Assembly (NCBI GenBank): GCA_026984795.1
Contig: JALSRK010000077.1
Location: 1 to 64,000, forward strand
Direction: 5' to 3'
DNA length: 64,000 nucleotides
From: Solibacteraceae bacterium
Lineage (GTDB): Bacteria > Acidobacteriota > Terriglobia > Bryobacterales > Bryobacteraceae
Shown here one piece after another: positions 46,262-56,878 of this stretch; position 1 is the first letter of the stretch; every line of letters begins with the position of its first letter. A program made the position numbers and the translations under genes. The notes under the pieces were generated by a model. It was not told the origin of the DNA. It made no database searches and saw only the letters and a program-made list of their open reading frames with translations.

Positions 46262-49200
46262 TTACTGGTGCGCCCTGGCCGTGTCGAGCTGGGCTTCGTG
46301 GACCGCCAGACGGGCAGCCCGCGGGTTCTGAGCGAGGGCCAGCTTCAGCTCTTTGGCGGCCCCTTCTTTGTCGCCCCGCTCCGCCAGCACCAGCGAGAGC
46401 AGGTAATGTCCGATCGTCTCCGGCGTCCCGCGATATTCAAACGCTCCGGAAGTGCGCTTCCGCGCTTCTTTCTCCAGGGCGTCGAGCAGCGTCCGGTACC
46501 GCTCCATGTCTCCCAGTTGCTTCGCCGCCAGCGCCTGGTAGTAGTAGCCCAGGTGAGGCTTGCTATATTTCTCGGCCAGGATCTTGCGGAGCAGCTCTTC
46601 GGCTTCTTGGCGCTTACCCATGGCGAGCTTCACCCGGGCCAGGTTCCAGTAGACATGCGCGCGGAAGTCCGGCGTCCGCGGCGCCACTTCCAGATTGGCC
46701 GGGTATTCGGTGGCCCGCTGGAAGTACTCGAGAGCGGTCTGGTAGTCCTTCTGTTCCATGGCGAGCTCGCCGAGGCGGGTGTTGACCTCGACCCAAGCAT
46801 GGTGAATGCTGTAGCGCCCTTCCCAGCTATGGAAGTGGTGGTCGCGGAGCATCTCGTAAGCGGCTTTGAGGTTCGGCGTGCCGCCGAGCTGGAGCCGCAG
46901 GTCGACCATGCGGGCGATGAGATCGTCCCGGGTCTCAGCGGCCTCCTTGTGTGCATCGAGGAACGCCAGCCGCTTCCCGGGAGCGACGCCCACTGCTTCG
47001 GCGACCTCATCCATCTCGAGCAAGATTCGGGCGTCGTGGGGCGCCAGCCGCGCCGCCTGCTGGTAGGCTTGGTAAGACTTTTCGAAATCCTTTTTCAGAT
47101 ACCGGTAACCATAGCCGATGTTCCGCCAGGCGAACGAGAGTCCCGGCTCCAGTTCTGCCGCTTTCCGCCAGTGCTTGAATCCTTCCTCCCGCCGCCCTTT
47201 GGCGTAAAGGACATTGCCGAGGAAGAGGTGGGCGTGGGAATCGGAAGGATCCCGGCGGAGGGCCGCCGTGAGCGCCGCGACGGCCTCGAGCCGGTGCGGG
47301 TTCGTGTAAGCGACCGGCCCGCGCCGGGCCTGCTGGTAGAAGTGGGCCGCCTTCGCCGGGTCGCCGGAAAGCTCCCGGTAGTAACCCCGGTAGTAGTTCA
47401 CCATCGGGTGGATCTTCTCGGCCGGCCGGCCGTCCGAATAAAGGTCCAGGACGCGGCCCGCGTCTTCGTACAGCCCCGCCGCCGCATAGGCCGCCGCCAG
47501 TTCCATGTAGTTCTGCGGTTCGTCGCGCATGTAGCCGCGCCAGGTCTTCTCCCAATCCGATCCCTTGCCTTGATGGCGGAGGCACAAGAGAAGTTCATAT
47601 CCACCCATGAAGTGCATGGGATCCAGGGCGAGAGCCCGGCGCGCCGCCTTTTCGGCAGCGCTGAACTCGCCGAGTTTGCGCCATGCGGCGGCCTTCAATG
47701 CCGGGATGCCGGCGAACTTCCGGTTGTCCGCCGCAGCCTCTCCGAGCTTCGTAAGCGCCTGGCGGTAATCGCCCCGCCGCATGTCGATCTTCGCCAGGTT
47801 GTAATAGGAGGCTGAGAAGTCCTCATAGCTGTACGTAGCGCGGTAGAATTCGTCGTACGCCGCGTCGTAGTCGCCGCGTCCGAGTTTCGCCACCGCTTCG
47901 CCGAAGTACAAACGCGTATTGTCGCTGTCGCGTTCGAGGGCCGCCTCGAGCCGGTGCAGCGCTTCGTCCCAACGCCCCTGTTTCAGCGCCAGGAAGCCCA
48001 AAGCGGCGTTCACGCGGCTATCGCCGGCGTCACGCCGGAGAGCCTCCTTGTAGTAGACCATCGCCTCAGGGACCCGCCGGAACCGTTCCAGCCACTCACC
48101 GGCGTGGTAAAGCTCATCCGGTTTCATTTTCTTGGGATCGCCCGGTTCCTCGAGCCCCTCCGGCAGTTCTACCTGCTTCGGCGGATGCTGCTGGACTGCG
48201 ATCACCTCGTTGCCGGCCATGTCGCGCACCGAGAGCCGGAGATCATAGACGGTAGCCCCTTCCGGAGCCGGTACTTGCACCGTGTACGGTTTGTCCGGCG
48301 AAATGGAAACCACGGCATCGCTGAGCACCCGGCCGGTTCTGGTGTCTTCGAGAACCACGCGATAGCCGGTGACGGGCGCCGTGGAATAGACGCCGCCGAA
48401 GGCTTGCCCGTTCTTCAAGTCGGTGTTGACGGCGAAGTCTTTCGTCGCGTTGTGGAAGCCGCGGATGTCCCGCACTGGATACCAGTAGTCGTGGGCCGTC
48501 TTCACTTCGATGGGCGACATCCAGTGATAATCCGGCTGGTTGTCACTCCAGGCGCCTGCCTGAGGCTCGAAGTAAGGGCCGCCGCCGTCCGAGAGTATGT
48601 CTTCCCAGATCCGGCCCGACGGTCCGGACCCCCAAGTCCAGAGTTTTTTCCCGGGCATGATGTGGTGGTTCGCCACGTGAACCATGCCGCCCTGGGCGCG
48701 GTGGTCGTAGGTGCCGAACCAGTCCGACGGGTTGTTGAAAGCGAAGAAGCTGCTCGCGTTCGGCACATTCTTCCACCAGGTCAGATCCACGCCTTCGTGA
48801 ATCGGCCAGTGCCAGAACTGGTGTTTGCCGTGGCCGGTCACCATGTCGCCCGGGTACTGCGCCTGGGCATATTCATTCGCATGTGTGGCGGAGGTGGCCC
48901 AGAACATGAAGGAGTGGCGATGGTTCGTCGGGTTCACGAAGATGTAGTCACAACGGAGGTAGCTGCGGCCCGGGTAGAGTGTCATCCCGACGAGCCAGCG
49001 CATGCGGAAGATCGGTTCCGTCTCTCCGACCCAGACCGTGGCGCTGCCGTCGGGATGGTGCACGATGCGATAGTCCACCGGCATGAAGCAGGAGGGCCGG
49101 TGCCCGTGGGGGAAGTTCCACTCGATGCCGCCGGAGATCCACGCCCCGGTCATGCTGATCAGGCCCGGCTTGATCGTTTTTTGCCAGTAGAGCCAGACGT

Positions 49201-49525
49201 AGCCGTTGGTCTTGTCGAGAGCGCCGTGCAGGCGGCCGCCGATCTCGGGCAGGATCAGGATCTTGACGTATTCGTTCTCGAGAAACACGCCGTGATAGGT
49301 TTTGTCGACCTTCCGGTCGGTCAGCGTTTCATTGAGCGTGTAGGGATAGATATCCCGGCCGGAGTCCGGGAACAGGGGGTGGATCTGCGCCGGCCCGATC
49401 TCCCAAGTGGGCATTGTCACCGGCTGCTCATACGCTTTGACTTCCGTTCGCGCAGCGGGGGCCGCGCTCAGAAAGATGACCGCTCCGACGACGACCGGGA
49501 AGAATCCACCGCAAATGACTCGCAC
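46262..49525 (-). CDS. DUF5107 and TPR-repeat exported protein
   Basis: A 1087-residue protein with a signal peptide (about 1-27). Residues about 40-450 are DUF5107, a galactose-mutarotase-like beta-sandwich (IGGRLHGALDKTNGYVWLYWQ, GIEWNFPHGHRPSCFMPVDY, WKNVPNASSFFAFNNPSDWFG). From about 480 to the end there are many TPR units (YYKEALRRDAGDSRVNAALG, LHRLEAALERDSDNTRLYFG). Such proteins occur with carbohydrate catabolism genes, and are probably periplasmic sugar-binding scaffolds. GTG start with GGAGG five bases before it. Confidence 0.9.
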   Translation of the reverse strand: MRVICGGFFPVVVGAVIFLSAAPAARTEVKAYEQPVTMPTWEIGPAQIHPLFPDSGRDIYPYTLNETLTDRKVDKTYHGVFLENEYVKILILPEIGGRLHGALDKTNGYVWLYWQKTIKPGLISMTGAWISGGIEWNFPHGHRPSCFMPVDYRIVHHPDGSATVWVGETEPIFRMRWLVGMTLYPGRSYLRCDYIFVNPTNHRHSFMFWATSATHANEYAQAQYPGDMVTGHGKHQFWHWPIHEGVDLTWWKNVPNASSFFAFNNPSDWFGTYDHRAQGGMVHVANHHIMPGKKLWTWGSGPSGRIWEDILSDGGGPYFEPQAGAWSDNQPDYHWMSPIEVKTAHDYWYPVRDIRGFHNATKDFAVNTDLKNGQAFGGVYSTAPVTGYRVVLEDTRTGRVLSDAVVSISPDKPYTVQVPAPEGATVYDLRLSVRDMAGNEVIAVQQHPPKQVELPEGLEEPGDPKKMKPDELYHAGEWLERFRRVPEAMVYYKEALRRDAGDSRVNAALGFLALKQGRWDEALHRLEAALERDSDNTRLYFGEAVAKLGRGDYDAAYDEFYRATYSYEDFSASYYNLAKIDMRRGDYRQALTKLGEAAADNRKFAGIPALKAAAWRKLGEFSAAEKAARRALALDPMHFMGGYELLLCLRHQGKGSDWEKTWRGYMRDEPQNYMELAAAYAAAGLYEDAGRVLDLYSDGRPAEKIHPMVNYYRGYYRELSGDPAKAAHFYQQARRGPVAYTNPHRLEAVAALTAALRRDPSDSHAHLFLGNVLYAKGRREEGFKHWRKAAELEPGLSFAWRNIGYGYRYLKKDFEKSYQAYQQAARLAPHDARILLEMDEVAEAVGVAPGKRLAFLDAHKEAAETRDDLIARMVDLRLQLGGTPNLKAAYEMLRDHHFHSWEGRYSIHHAWVEVNTRLGELAMEQKDYQTALEYFQRATEYPANLEVAPRTPDFRAHVYWNLARVKLAMGKRQEAEELLRKILAEKYSKPHLGYYYQALAAKQLGDMERYRTLLDALEKEARKRTSGAFEYRGTPETIGHYLLSLVLAERGDKEGAAKELKLALAQNPRAARLAVHEAQLDTARAHQ

Positions 49526-49780
49526 GACAACCTCCTTTGTTCAATCTTCGAGACCAAGCAACCTTCCTGCTGGCGTGATTATACTCCGATCGGGATACCG
49601 ATCTGCCGTCCGGACCAGTTCCGCCGGGGCCGATTCGGCGGCGGGGCGTCCACGCAGAGTGCGGCCGGCACGGACCTTGAGCCCGTTATTGGCTGGTGCT
49701 AGCATGAGGACAGAGGTATGAGGGCCGCGGGCGAAAGCCTTTCGCACGGGCGGGGCCGGCGGCGCAGGGGGCAGTAGCGG

Positions 49781-49856
<76 letters not shown>

Positions 49857-50334
49857 ATTCTCTCGACGCCTTAGGAATCACCCACGGAGTCTTGGCCAAG
49901 AACGGGGCGGGCGCTCAGTCTCGATCCATTCCCGCCCACAGGATCTTCACTCGCATCCGGTAGTCCAAGAGGTTGCCCCGGCCGCGGGTCTTCTCCCGGA
50001 GTAGCCATCTGGTTGTAACATTCCTGGCTGAACACCCCGGCACTTGCCGCGCTTGCCCAAGAGGAGGCGGGTTTGGCAACACCTGGGCGCTGGGTCCTTC
50101 ACCACTGGCCCCGGGCAGGCTCGAGGACGCGCGCGCCGCAGCGTTCAGGCCCGTCCCGGCCGTAGTGGGAACGCAGCCGCCGAGCGTGCGGAAGCAGATT
50201 CACACCTGGTTGTAGTTTTGTAAGTGTTTTATTCTCAGTAGGTTACGGGAATCGCTTGGAACCCTGATCCACCGGCTCCCCTTAGTTTGGAGGCAGGCCG
50301 GGCGCAATGCCCGGCAGAAAGGAAAAGGGAGATC
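49857..50334. other. Intergenic region before the CHAT cluster
   Basis: No standard gene. Bases 50297-50315 hold a strong 7-bp stem, GCCGGGC/GCCCGGC, with the loop GCAAT, followed by purine-rich AGAAAGGAAAAGGGAGATC that acts as an RBS for the micro-ORF at 50335. Confidence 0.5.
50297..50315 (+). promoter_or_regulatory. GC-rich hairpin ahead of a micro-ORF
   Basis: Perfect 7-bp inverted repeat GCCGGGC-GCAAT-GCCCGGC, 19 bases before the ATG at 50335. It could be a terminator stem without a U-run, an RNA 5' stabiliser or part of a structured leader. Confidence 0.45.
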
Positions 50335-50382
50335 ATGGATCAGCGTCCGATCATCATCTGGCCCATCACCGGTCTGTGGTAG
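50335..50382 (+). CDS. 15-residue micro-ORF (possible short peptide or leader)
   Basis: ATG-to-TAG frame encoding MDQRPIIIWPITGLW. It has a purine-rich RBS (AAAAGGGAG, 4 bases before the ATG) and a hairpin just upstream. The sequence is hydrophobic, with three Ile in a row, two Trp and two Pro. No RiPP maturase is nearby. It lies 188 bases before the CHAT gene on the same strand. Its translation cannot be proved from one sequence; it may be a secreted/regulatory peptide, a CHAT substrate or an attenuation leader. Confidence 0.35.
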   Translation: MDQRPIIIWPITGLW

Positions 50383-50482
50383 CCGTTAGGCACTGATCGC
50401 AATCGAGCGATTCCCCTCGCCTTCCACAGAGGCGTGTATACAATCGTCCACATTTTCGGAACTAAACGAAGGAAAAGTCTGG

Positions 50483-50522
50483 TATGATGCTAGGAGTACC
50501 GCGAGACGTGGTACTCCTAGCA
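50483..50522 (+). promoter_or_regulatory. TATGAT -10 box plus 13-bp inverted repeat before the CHAT gene
   Basis: TATGAT (50483-50488) is followed by TGCTAGGAGTACC (50488-50500), a 9-base loop and the exact reverse complement (50510-50522). Placed at the expected transcription start, it is either an operator or a 5'-UTR hairpin. A second candidate -10, TATACAAT, is at 50437-50444. Confidence 0.6.
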
Positions 50523-50570
50523 CTATCACTCGGCTAAAGCATATGGAGTAAGCCGTATCGCCCCGGGCCA

Positions 50571-53027
50571 ATGAGAGCCGCCCTGGTTGCTGGCGCCGTC
50601 CTTTTAGTGCTCGTCGTTGGGTCGGCAACGGTGAGCCGTTCGACACTTTTCGGTGGTGCGCGAGTCACCCGCCGCCTAGACGGGCGGGGGGAGCACGATC
50701 AGCAACTGGAACGGCTCCGGGACGAGGGCGTAGCGCTGGCCCGGGCCGGCCGGCTGACCGAGGCGCAGCAGTGCTTCCGCTCCGGGCTGCAACAGGCAAG
50801 ACGGGGCGGCCACCTTTCCTACGAAGTTCGTTTTCTCGCCAACCTGGCCAACACAGAGCTCCAATTGCGGCAATACGCCGACGCCATGGATGCTTACCTC
50901 AAAGCGCGGCGGTTGGCGCACCGCACCGGCGATCCGTTATTGGAAGCCGCGCTCGGGCTGAACATCTCCAGCGTCTACATGGCCACCGGCGCGTGGAGCG
51001 ACGCTGCGGTGGCGCTCGATCAAGCGCTCGCCGAGCTGCCGCCGGACGCCCCCGCCAACTATACTGCCGCGCTGTTGGGGCAGCGGTCGCTTCTAGCCGC
51101 CCGGCGGGACTTGTGGGAGCAAGCCTGGTCTTCCTATGGGGAAGCTATGGAAACCGCCGACGCGGGCGGCTTGTGGGGGCTCGAAGCCGACATTCTTGAC
51201 GGCTTCGGGTACGAACTGTTTCGAGCCGGGGACCGGCGGGATGCGGAAACGCTCTTTTTGAACGCCTTCCGTATTCGGCGGCTCCATTCGATCCCCGTTC
51301 CGGCGCACAGCTACCGCAATCTCGGCCTGATGTCGGCGGCCGAGGGCGATCTTAGTCGGGCGTTACGATTTCTGGATACGGCGGTCCGGGAAGCGCTGCG
51401 GCGGCCGGATGCTACACCGTTGTGGAGCCTCTACTACCAGCGGGCGCTGCTCTATGAACAATCGGGGAACCTGCAGGAGGCCATGGCGGACGTAGAACGT
51501 TCGCTCGACGTGATTCAGCGTTTGCGGGCGGAGCTGCTGCCGGCGGAGTACGTCCGCCGTTGGAGTGACGTGGGCCTGCACGACGTCTTCCGACGGGGTG
51601 TGGCCTTGGCGGCCGAGCTCTACCACAAGACCGGTTCTGAATCCTGGATTCGGCGAAGCTTCGAGATCGCGGCCCGGGAACAAGCGGCGGGTCTGGCAGC
51701 GAGTCTTGGAGAAGCCGAGCGCGTGCGGAAGCGCCTGTCACCGGAGTACTGGGAGTTGCTCCACCGCGTCGCCGCGGCCGAGACAGCCGGGCTGGCGGGC
51801 AAGCAGCCCCCTGCCGAGCTGGCCCGGTGGCGCCACCGGCTCGGCGAGATGGAAATCGAAGCCGGGCTCCAGTTCCGTGAAACGGCCGGCGGGCGCCCCG
51901 TCTCGGTAGAGCGGCTGCAGCGCGCGCTCGGCCCCGCTGAGGCCTGTCTGCTGTTCCACGTCGCGGAACCCACTTCCTACTTGTGGGTTCTGACGCGGGA
52001 TTCGCTGTGGATGCGGGAGCTGCCCGGGCGAGCCGCGCTACGAAGAAGGGTAGCGGCCTTCCGGGAAGCGGTGGCGCGGTCGGCGCCGGAGGCTCGCAGG
52101 CTTGGGGCGGCACTCTACAGTCTGCTAATCGGGCAAGGTTCCCCGGCGGCCGCCCGTCCCGAGTGGACGTTATTGGTTGAGGATGCGTTGTTCGAACTGC
52201 CCTTTGCCGCCCTGGTGTTGCGCGGGCCGCGTGACAAGTTCCGCTATCTGATCGAAGAACACACTTTGCGGCTCGTTCCCAGCGCGGTGCTGCTCACCTC
52301 CCCCCGCCGCCGCTATTGGCGAGGGGGCCTGCTGGCCGTGGGGGACCCCGTTTACAACCGCGCCGATCCGCGTTGGCGGGACTCGGCCCCCGGCCGGCCG
52401 GGCAGAGCGCTCCAGCGGGTGAGGTGGAAAGTGGACACCATACAGCTTCCGCGCCTGGGGGGCGCCGGGCGGGAAATTGCCGTGTGCCTCCGCCGCTGGC
52501 GCGAAAGCGGCGGAAAAGCCACCGCGCTTACCGGACTCCGCGCGAACCGGCAAACCCTGGCCGAGACCTTGAGCGAGCACCCGGCAGTGTTGCATTTCGC
52601 GACCCATGTGCTTGCCCCCCGGGGAGAGCGAAAAGGTGGATTCGTGGCCCTGAGCCTCCAGCCTGACGGCAGACTAGACCTGCTCGGGAGCACTGAGATC
52701 CGCGCCCTTGCCTGCCGGGCCGGGCTGATCGTGCTGAGCGGCTGCAGTAGCGGCGCCGGAGAGGTGCTCCCCGGCTCTGGCCTTCTAGGCCTGACCCGCG
52801 CCTGGCTGCGAGCCGGAGCCCGGGACGTCGTGGCGACGCTGTGGCCCGTTCGCGACGACGGAGGGAAGCTGTGGGACGTGTTCTACCAACACCTGGGAAC
52901 TCTCGGCGAGGACGGCTTCGCAGTACCGCCGCACCGGGCGCTTCAGGCCGCCCAGGTGAGCCTGATACACGAGCCTGGACGGTCTCCGGCCGACTGGGCC
53001 GGCTATTTCTTGATTTCCACGGGATGA
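50571..53027 (+). CDS. Membrane-anchored TPR-CHAT protease-like protein
   Basis: An 818-residue protein: N-terminal membrane segment (about 2-20), TPR-like repeats (about 45-330: LARAGRLTEAQQCFRSGLQQAR, YRNLGLMSAAEGDLSRALRF), and a C-terminal CHAT caspase-fold domain (about 540-818). The catalytic pair is intact: His679 in VLHFATHV and Cys725 in LIVLSGCSSGAG. CHAT proteins cleave target proteins after specific residues. A sigma factor, a zf-HC2 protein and a micro-ORF surround it. The conserved order suggests proteolysis of a regulator or peptide, but the substrate is unknown. The start has no clear RBS. Confidence 0.9.
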   Translation: MRAALVAGAVLLVLVVGSATVSRSTLFGGARVTRRLDGRGEHDQQLERLRDEGVALARAGRLTEAQQCFRSGLQQARRGGHLSYEVRFLANLANTELQLRQYADAMDAYLKARRLAHRTGDPLLEAALGLNISSVYMATGAWSDAAVALDQALAELPPDAPANYTAALLGQRSLLAARRDLWEQAWSSYGEAMETADAGGLWGLEADILDGFGYELFRAGDRRDAETLFLNAFRIRRLHSIPVPAHSYRNLGLMSAAEGDLSRALRFLDTAVREALRRPDATPLWSLYYQRALLYEQSGNLQEAMADVERSLDVIQRLRAELLPAEYVRRWSDVGLHDVFRRGVALAAELYHKTGSESWIRRSFEIAAREQAAGLAASLGEAERVRKRLSPEYWELLHRVAAAETAGLAGKQPPAELARWRHRLGEMEIEAGLQFRETAGGRPVSVERLQRALGPAEACLLFHVAEPTSYLWVLTRDSLWMRELPGRAALRRRVAAFREAVARSAPEARRLGAALYSLLIGQGSPAAARPEWTLLVEDALFELPFAALVLRGPRDKFRYLIEEHTLRLVPSAVLLTSPRRRYWRGGLLAVGDPVYNRADPRWRDSAPGRPGRALQRVRWKVDTIQLPRLGGAGREIAVCLRRWRESGGKATALTGLRANRQTLAETLSEHPAVLHFATHVLAPRGERKGGFVALSLQPDGRLDLLGSTEIRALACRAGLIVLSGCSSGAGEVLPGSGLLGLTRAWLRAGARDVVATLWPVRDDGGKLWDVFYQHLGTLGEDGFAVPPHRALQAAQVSLIHEPGRSPADWAGYFLISTG

Positions 53028-53033
53028 TGCGGA

Positions 53034-53747
53034 ATGCCTGGCGCAGGTGCAAAGCGGCAAGAGCAAGAGCCCGACCCCCGGCCGGAGCCGGGAGGGGCCA
53101 GCGCGGATACCTCGGAAGCGGCGGTCCAACCCGCCCCGGAACCGCCGGCCGGGGTCCGGTGGGCGCTGTTGGTCCAGAAGATCCAGACCGGCGACCAGCA
53201 GGGGATGGAGGAGCTCTACAAGATCTTCTCCCGGGGTGTGAAGTTCTACGTGTGGCGGCATTTGGGGACGCGCGACCTGGACGACCGCATCCACGACATC
53301 TTCCTCCTCGTCGTCGAGGCGATCCGCAACGGCGATCTGCGGGATCCCGACAAGCTGCTGGCGTTCGTCCGCACCGTCGTGCGGCGGCAGGTGGCAGGGC
53401 AGATCAAGGGGATCGCCAGGCAGCGGCAACGGGAGACCGCCCTGGACACCAAAGCCTACCTGGCGGTGGATCCGGACAACCCGGAAGCCCAGGCTATGGC
53501 CAGGGAGCGGGTAGAGATCATGAAGGAGGTTCTGGACGGAATATCTCCCCGGGACCGCGAGATCCTCACGCGCTTCTATCTGCGGGGCCAGTCCGAGGAA
53601 CAGATCTGCCGCGAGATGGATCTCACCCACAACCAGTTCCGCATGCTGAAGTACCGTGCCAAGATGCGGTTCGGCGAGATGGGGAAGCGGCGCCTGAGAA
53701 AACGCCGGCTACAAGCCTTTTTCATGAGATTTTCCGGATCCCGGTAG
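53034..53747 (+). CDS. ECF-type RNA polymerase sigma factor
   Basis: A 237-residue sigma-70 family protein with an extra ~40-residue proline/glutamate-rich N-terminal extension. Region 2 (MEELYKIFSRGVKFYVWRHLGTRDLDDRIHDIFLLVVEAI) and region 4 (ISPRDREILTRFYLRGQSEEQICREMDLTHNQFRMLKYRAK) are clear. It starts 6 bases after the CHAT stop codon, so they should be one operon. The following zf-HC2 protein is the likely anti-sigma partner. Which promoters it reads is unknown. Confidence 0.9.
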   Translation: MPGAGAKRQEQEPDPRPEPGGASADTSEAAVQPAPEPPAGVRWALLVQKIQTGDQQGMEELYKIFSRGVKFYVWRHLGTRDLDDRIHDIFLLVVEAIRNGDLRDPDKLLAFVRTVVRRQVAGQIKGIARQRQRETALDTKAYLAVDPDNPEAQAMARERVEIMKEVLDGISPRDREILTRFYLRGQSEEQICREMDLTHNQFRMLKYRAKMRFGEMGKRRLRKRRLQAFFMRFSGSR

Positions 53748-53799
53748 ACACTAATCATGGCGGGGGAGATGTGCGGGCGGCCTCCCCCCGGAGGACAGC

Positions 53800-54459
53800 A
53801 TGAGCGCTGTGAGGATCGGCGAGAAGCCAGGGGAATCAAGGAACCACCCGTCGGAGGAGACGCTCGAGCGTTACGTGATGGACCGTCTCCAGGAGGCTGA
53901 GGAAGCTTGCGTGGAGGAGCACCTGCTTCTCTGTGAGGAGTGCCGGGGAAAAGTCGAGGAGACCGAAGACTATGTGCGGGCCATGCAAACGGCGCTGGCC
54001 GAGCTGGAACAACGGCGGAGCCGGGCTGCCCGGGAAGGTTCCGAAACCGGGAGAAAACGTCGGTGGGGGCTCCCCAGGCTGGCCTGGGCCGGCTCCCTGG
54101 CGGCGATCGCCGCGGCGATCGTGATGGTTGTGCCGAGGAACGGGAAGCAAGACGGCCCGGTGGAACTGCGGCTGACGGCGCTGCGCGGCCAGGCGGGCAT
54201 CTCGGCTCCGGCGGCGCCGGCCGGCCGCCGGTTGGTTCTCTCTCTGGACATTGAAGGCTTGCAGAGACGGCCGGCGTACGAGGTGCATCTCGTGGGTGCG
54301 GAAGGAGAGGTGCTGTTCGATAGGACGGCCGTGGCGGAGGCCGGTTCCCTGAAGATCGATCTCGCCGAGGGGTTGCCGGCGGGGCGGTACTGGGTGCGGG
54401 TCTTTCCGCCGGGCCATGCAAAGGTTCCCTTGCGGGAATTCGAATTTCTCATCGAGTGA
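53800..54459 (+). CDS. zf-HC2 membrane protein, probable anti-sigma factor
   Basis: A 219-residue protein. The N-terminal zinc-finger region has HPSEETLERYVMDRL and HLLLCEECR (H...CxxC pattern, about residues 16-50). One membrane helix is at about 98-113 (WAGSLAAIAAAIVMVV), then an exported strand-rich domain (RRLVLSLDIEGLQRRPAYEVHLVG and on). This topology fits an anti-sigma factor that holds the ECF sigma at the membrane. It has a potential RBS (GAGGACAGC) and follows the sigma gene by 52 bases. RseP at 15.5 kb is a possible general processor. Confidence 0.85.
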   Translation: MSAVRIGEKPGESRNHPSEETLERYVMDRLQEAEEACVEEHLLLCEECRGKVEETEDYVRAMQTALAELEQRRSRAAREGSETGRKRRWGLPRLAWAGSLAAIAAAIVMVVPRNGKQDGPVELRLTALRGQAGISAPAAPAGRRLVLSLDIEGLQRRPAYEVHLVGAEGEVLFDRTAVAEAGSLKIDLAEGLPAGRYWVRVFPPGHAKVPLREFEFLIE

Positions 54460-54490
54460 CCGCTCCGGGCCTTAGTTTCCCGGCGCGTCG

Positions 54491-54496
54491 TACAAT
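54491..54496 (+). promoter_or_regulatory. -10 box (TACAAT) for the TolB-like gene
   Basis: TACAAT ends 6 bases before the ATG at 54503; transcription would start at the ATG. It is a leaderless candidate and separates this gene from the CHAT/sigma operon. Confidence 0.5.
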
Positions 54497-54502
54497 TCTC
54501 GT

Positions 54503-55408
54503 ATGAGTCCGCGCTGGGGCTTCGTTCTTTTAGCGGCGGTGGTAGCCGCCCAGCCGCGGCCCCGGGTAACGAGCCTTGTGTCCGTGTATTCGCTCGAAAC
54601 GGGAGCGGCCCGAGTCGTCTACAGAGCTGAAAGGACGCGGTTCGAGGCGCCAAACTGGTCGCCGGACGGCCGTTACCTGCTGTTGAACTCCCGGGGAGGC
54701 CTCTGGAAGCTCGATCTGGAAAGGGGTTCGCCGGAGCTGGTCGATACCGGGCCGGTGACCCGGGTGAACAACGACCACGGCATCTCACCTGACGGCAGAT
54801 GGATCGTGATCTCGGCCGGGCGGATCTACATCCTTCCGGCGGCCGGCGGGGAACCTCGACCGGTCACGCGGCAGGAGCCCAGCTACTACCACGGCTGGTC
54901 GCCGGACGGGAAACGGCTGGCCTACTGCGCCCGCCGGGACGGCAATTACGATTTGTACGACATCGCCGTGGAGGGTGGGCCCGAGAGACGGCTGACGAGA
55001 GATCCCGGCTACGACGACGGGCCGGACTACTCGCCTGAGGGCCGCTGGATCTATTTCAACTCCGACCGCTCAGGCAGTTGGGACGTCTGGCGCATTCCTG
55101 CCGGCGGGGCTGGCCCGGGCGACCGGCTGGCCGAGCGGATCACGAACGACGCCTGGGAGGACTGGTTCCCCCACCCCTCTCCGGACGGCCGCTGGATCGT
55201 TTTCCTCTCCTATGCGGAGGGCACCGAGGGCCACCCGGCCAACCGCAATGTCGTACTGCGCCTCATACCCGTCGAAGACGGCGGGCCGGCCCCGGAGAAG
55301 ACCAAGGTGATCCACCGGCTCTTCGGCGGCCAGGGGACGATCAACGTCAACTCGTGGGCGCCCGACAGCTCCGCTTTTGCTTTCGTCAGCTACACGCTCG
55401 CCGAGTGA
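54503..55408 (+). CDS. Exported TolB/PD40-like beta-propeller
   Basis: A 301-residue protein with a signal peptide (about 1-17, AAVVAAQP cleavage region) and at least five PD40 blades marked by xWSPDGxx[37 protein letters not shown]. TolB-type propellers bind proteins or glycans in the periplasm. It is right after the zf-HC2 gene but has its own -10 box and no RBS. No enzymatic motif. Confidence 0.85.
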   Translation: MSPRWGFVLLAAVVAAQPRPRVTSLVSVYSLETGAARVVYRAERTRFEAPNWSPDGRYLLLNSRGGLWKLDLERGSPELVDTGPVTRVNNDHGISPDGRWIVISAGRIYILPAAGGEPRPVTRQEPSYYHGWSPDGKRLAYCARRDGNYDLYDIAVEGGPERRLTRDPGYDDGPDYSPEGRWIYFNSDRSGSWDVWRIPAGGAGPGDRLAERITNDAWEDWFPHPSPDGRWIVFLSYAEGTEGHPANRNVVLRLIPVEDGGPAPEKTKVIHRLFGGQGTINVNSWAPDSSAFAFVSYTLAE

Positions 55409-55420
55409 CGCGGGCGCCCG

Positions 55421-56871
<1,451 letters not shown>

Positions 56872-56878
<7 letters not shown>

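Noticed and set aside
50386-50646. An 86-codon minus-strand ORF overlapping the CHAT start
   Set aside because: It crosses the inverted repeat and promoter region of the CHAT gene, has no RBS and no family resemblance.
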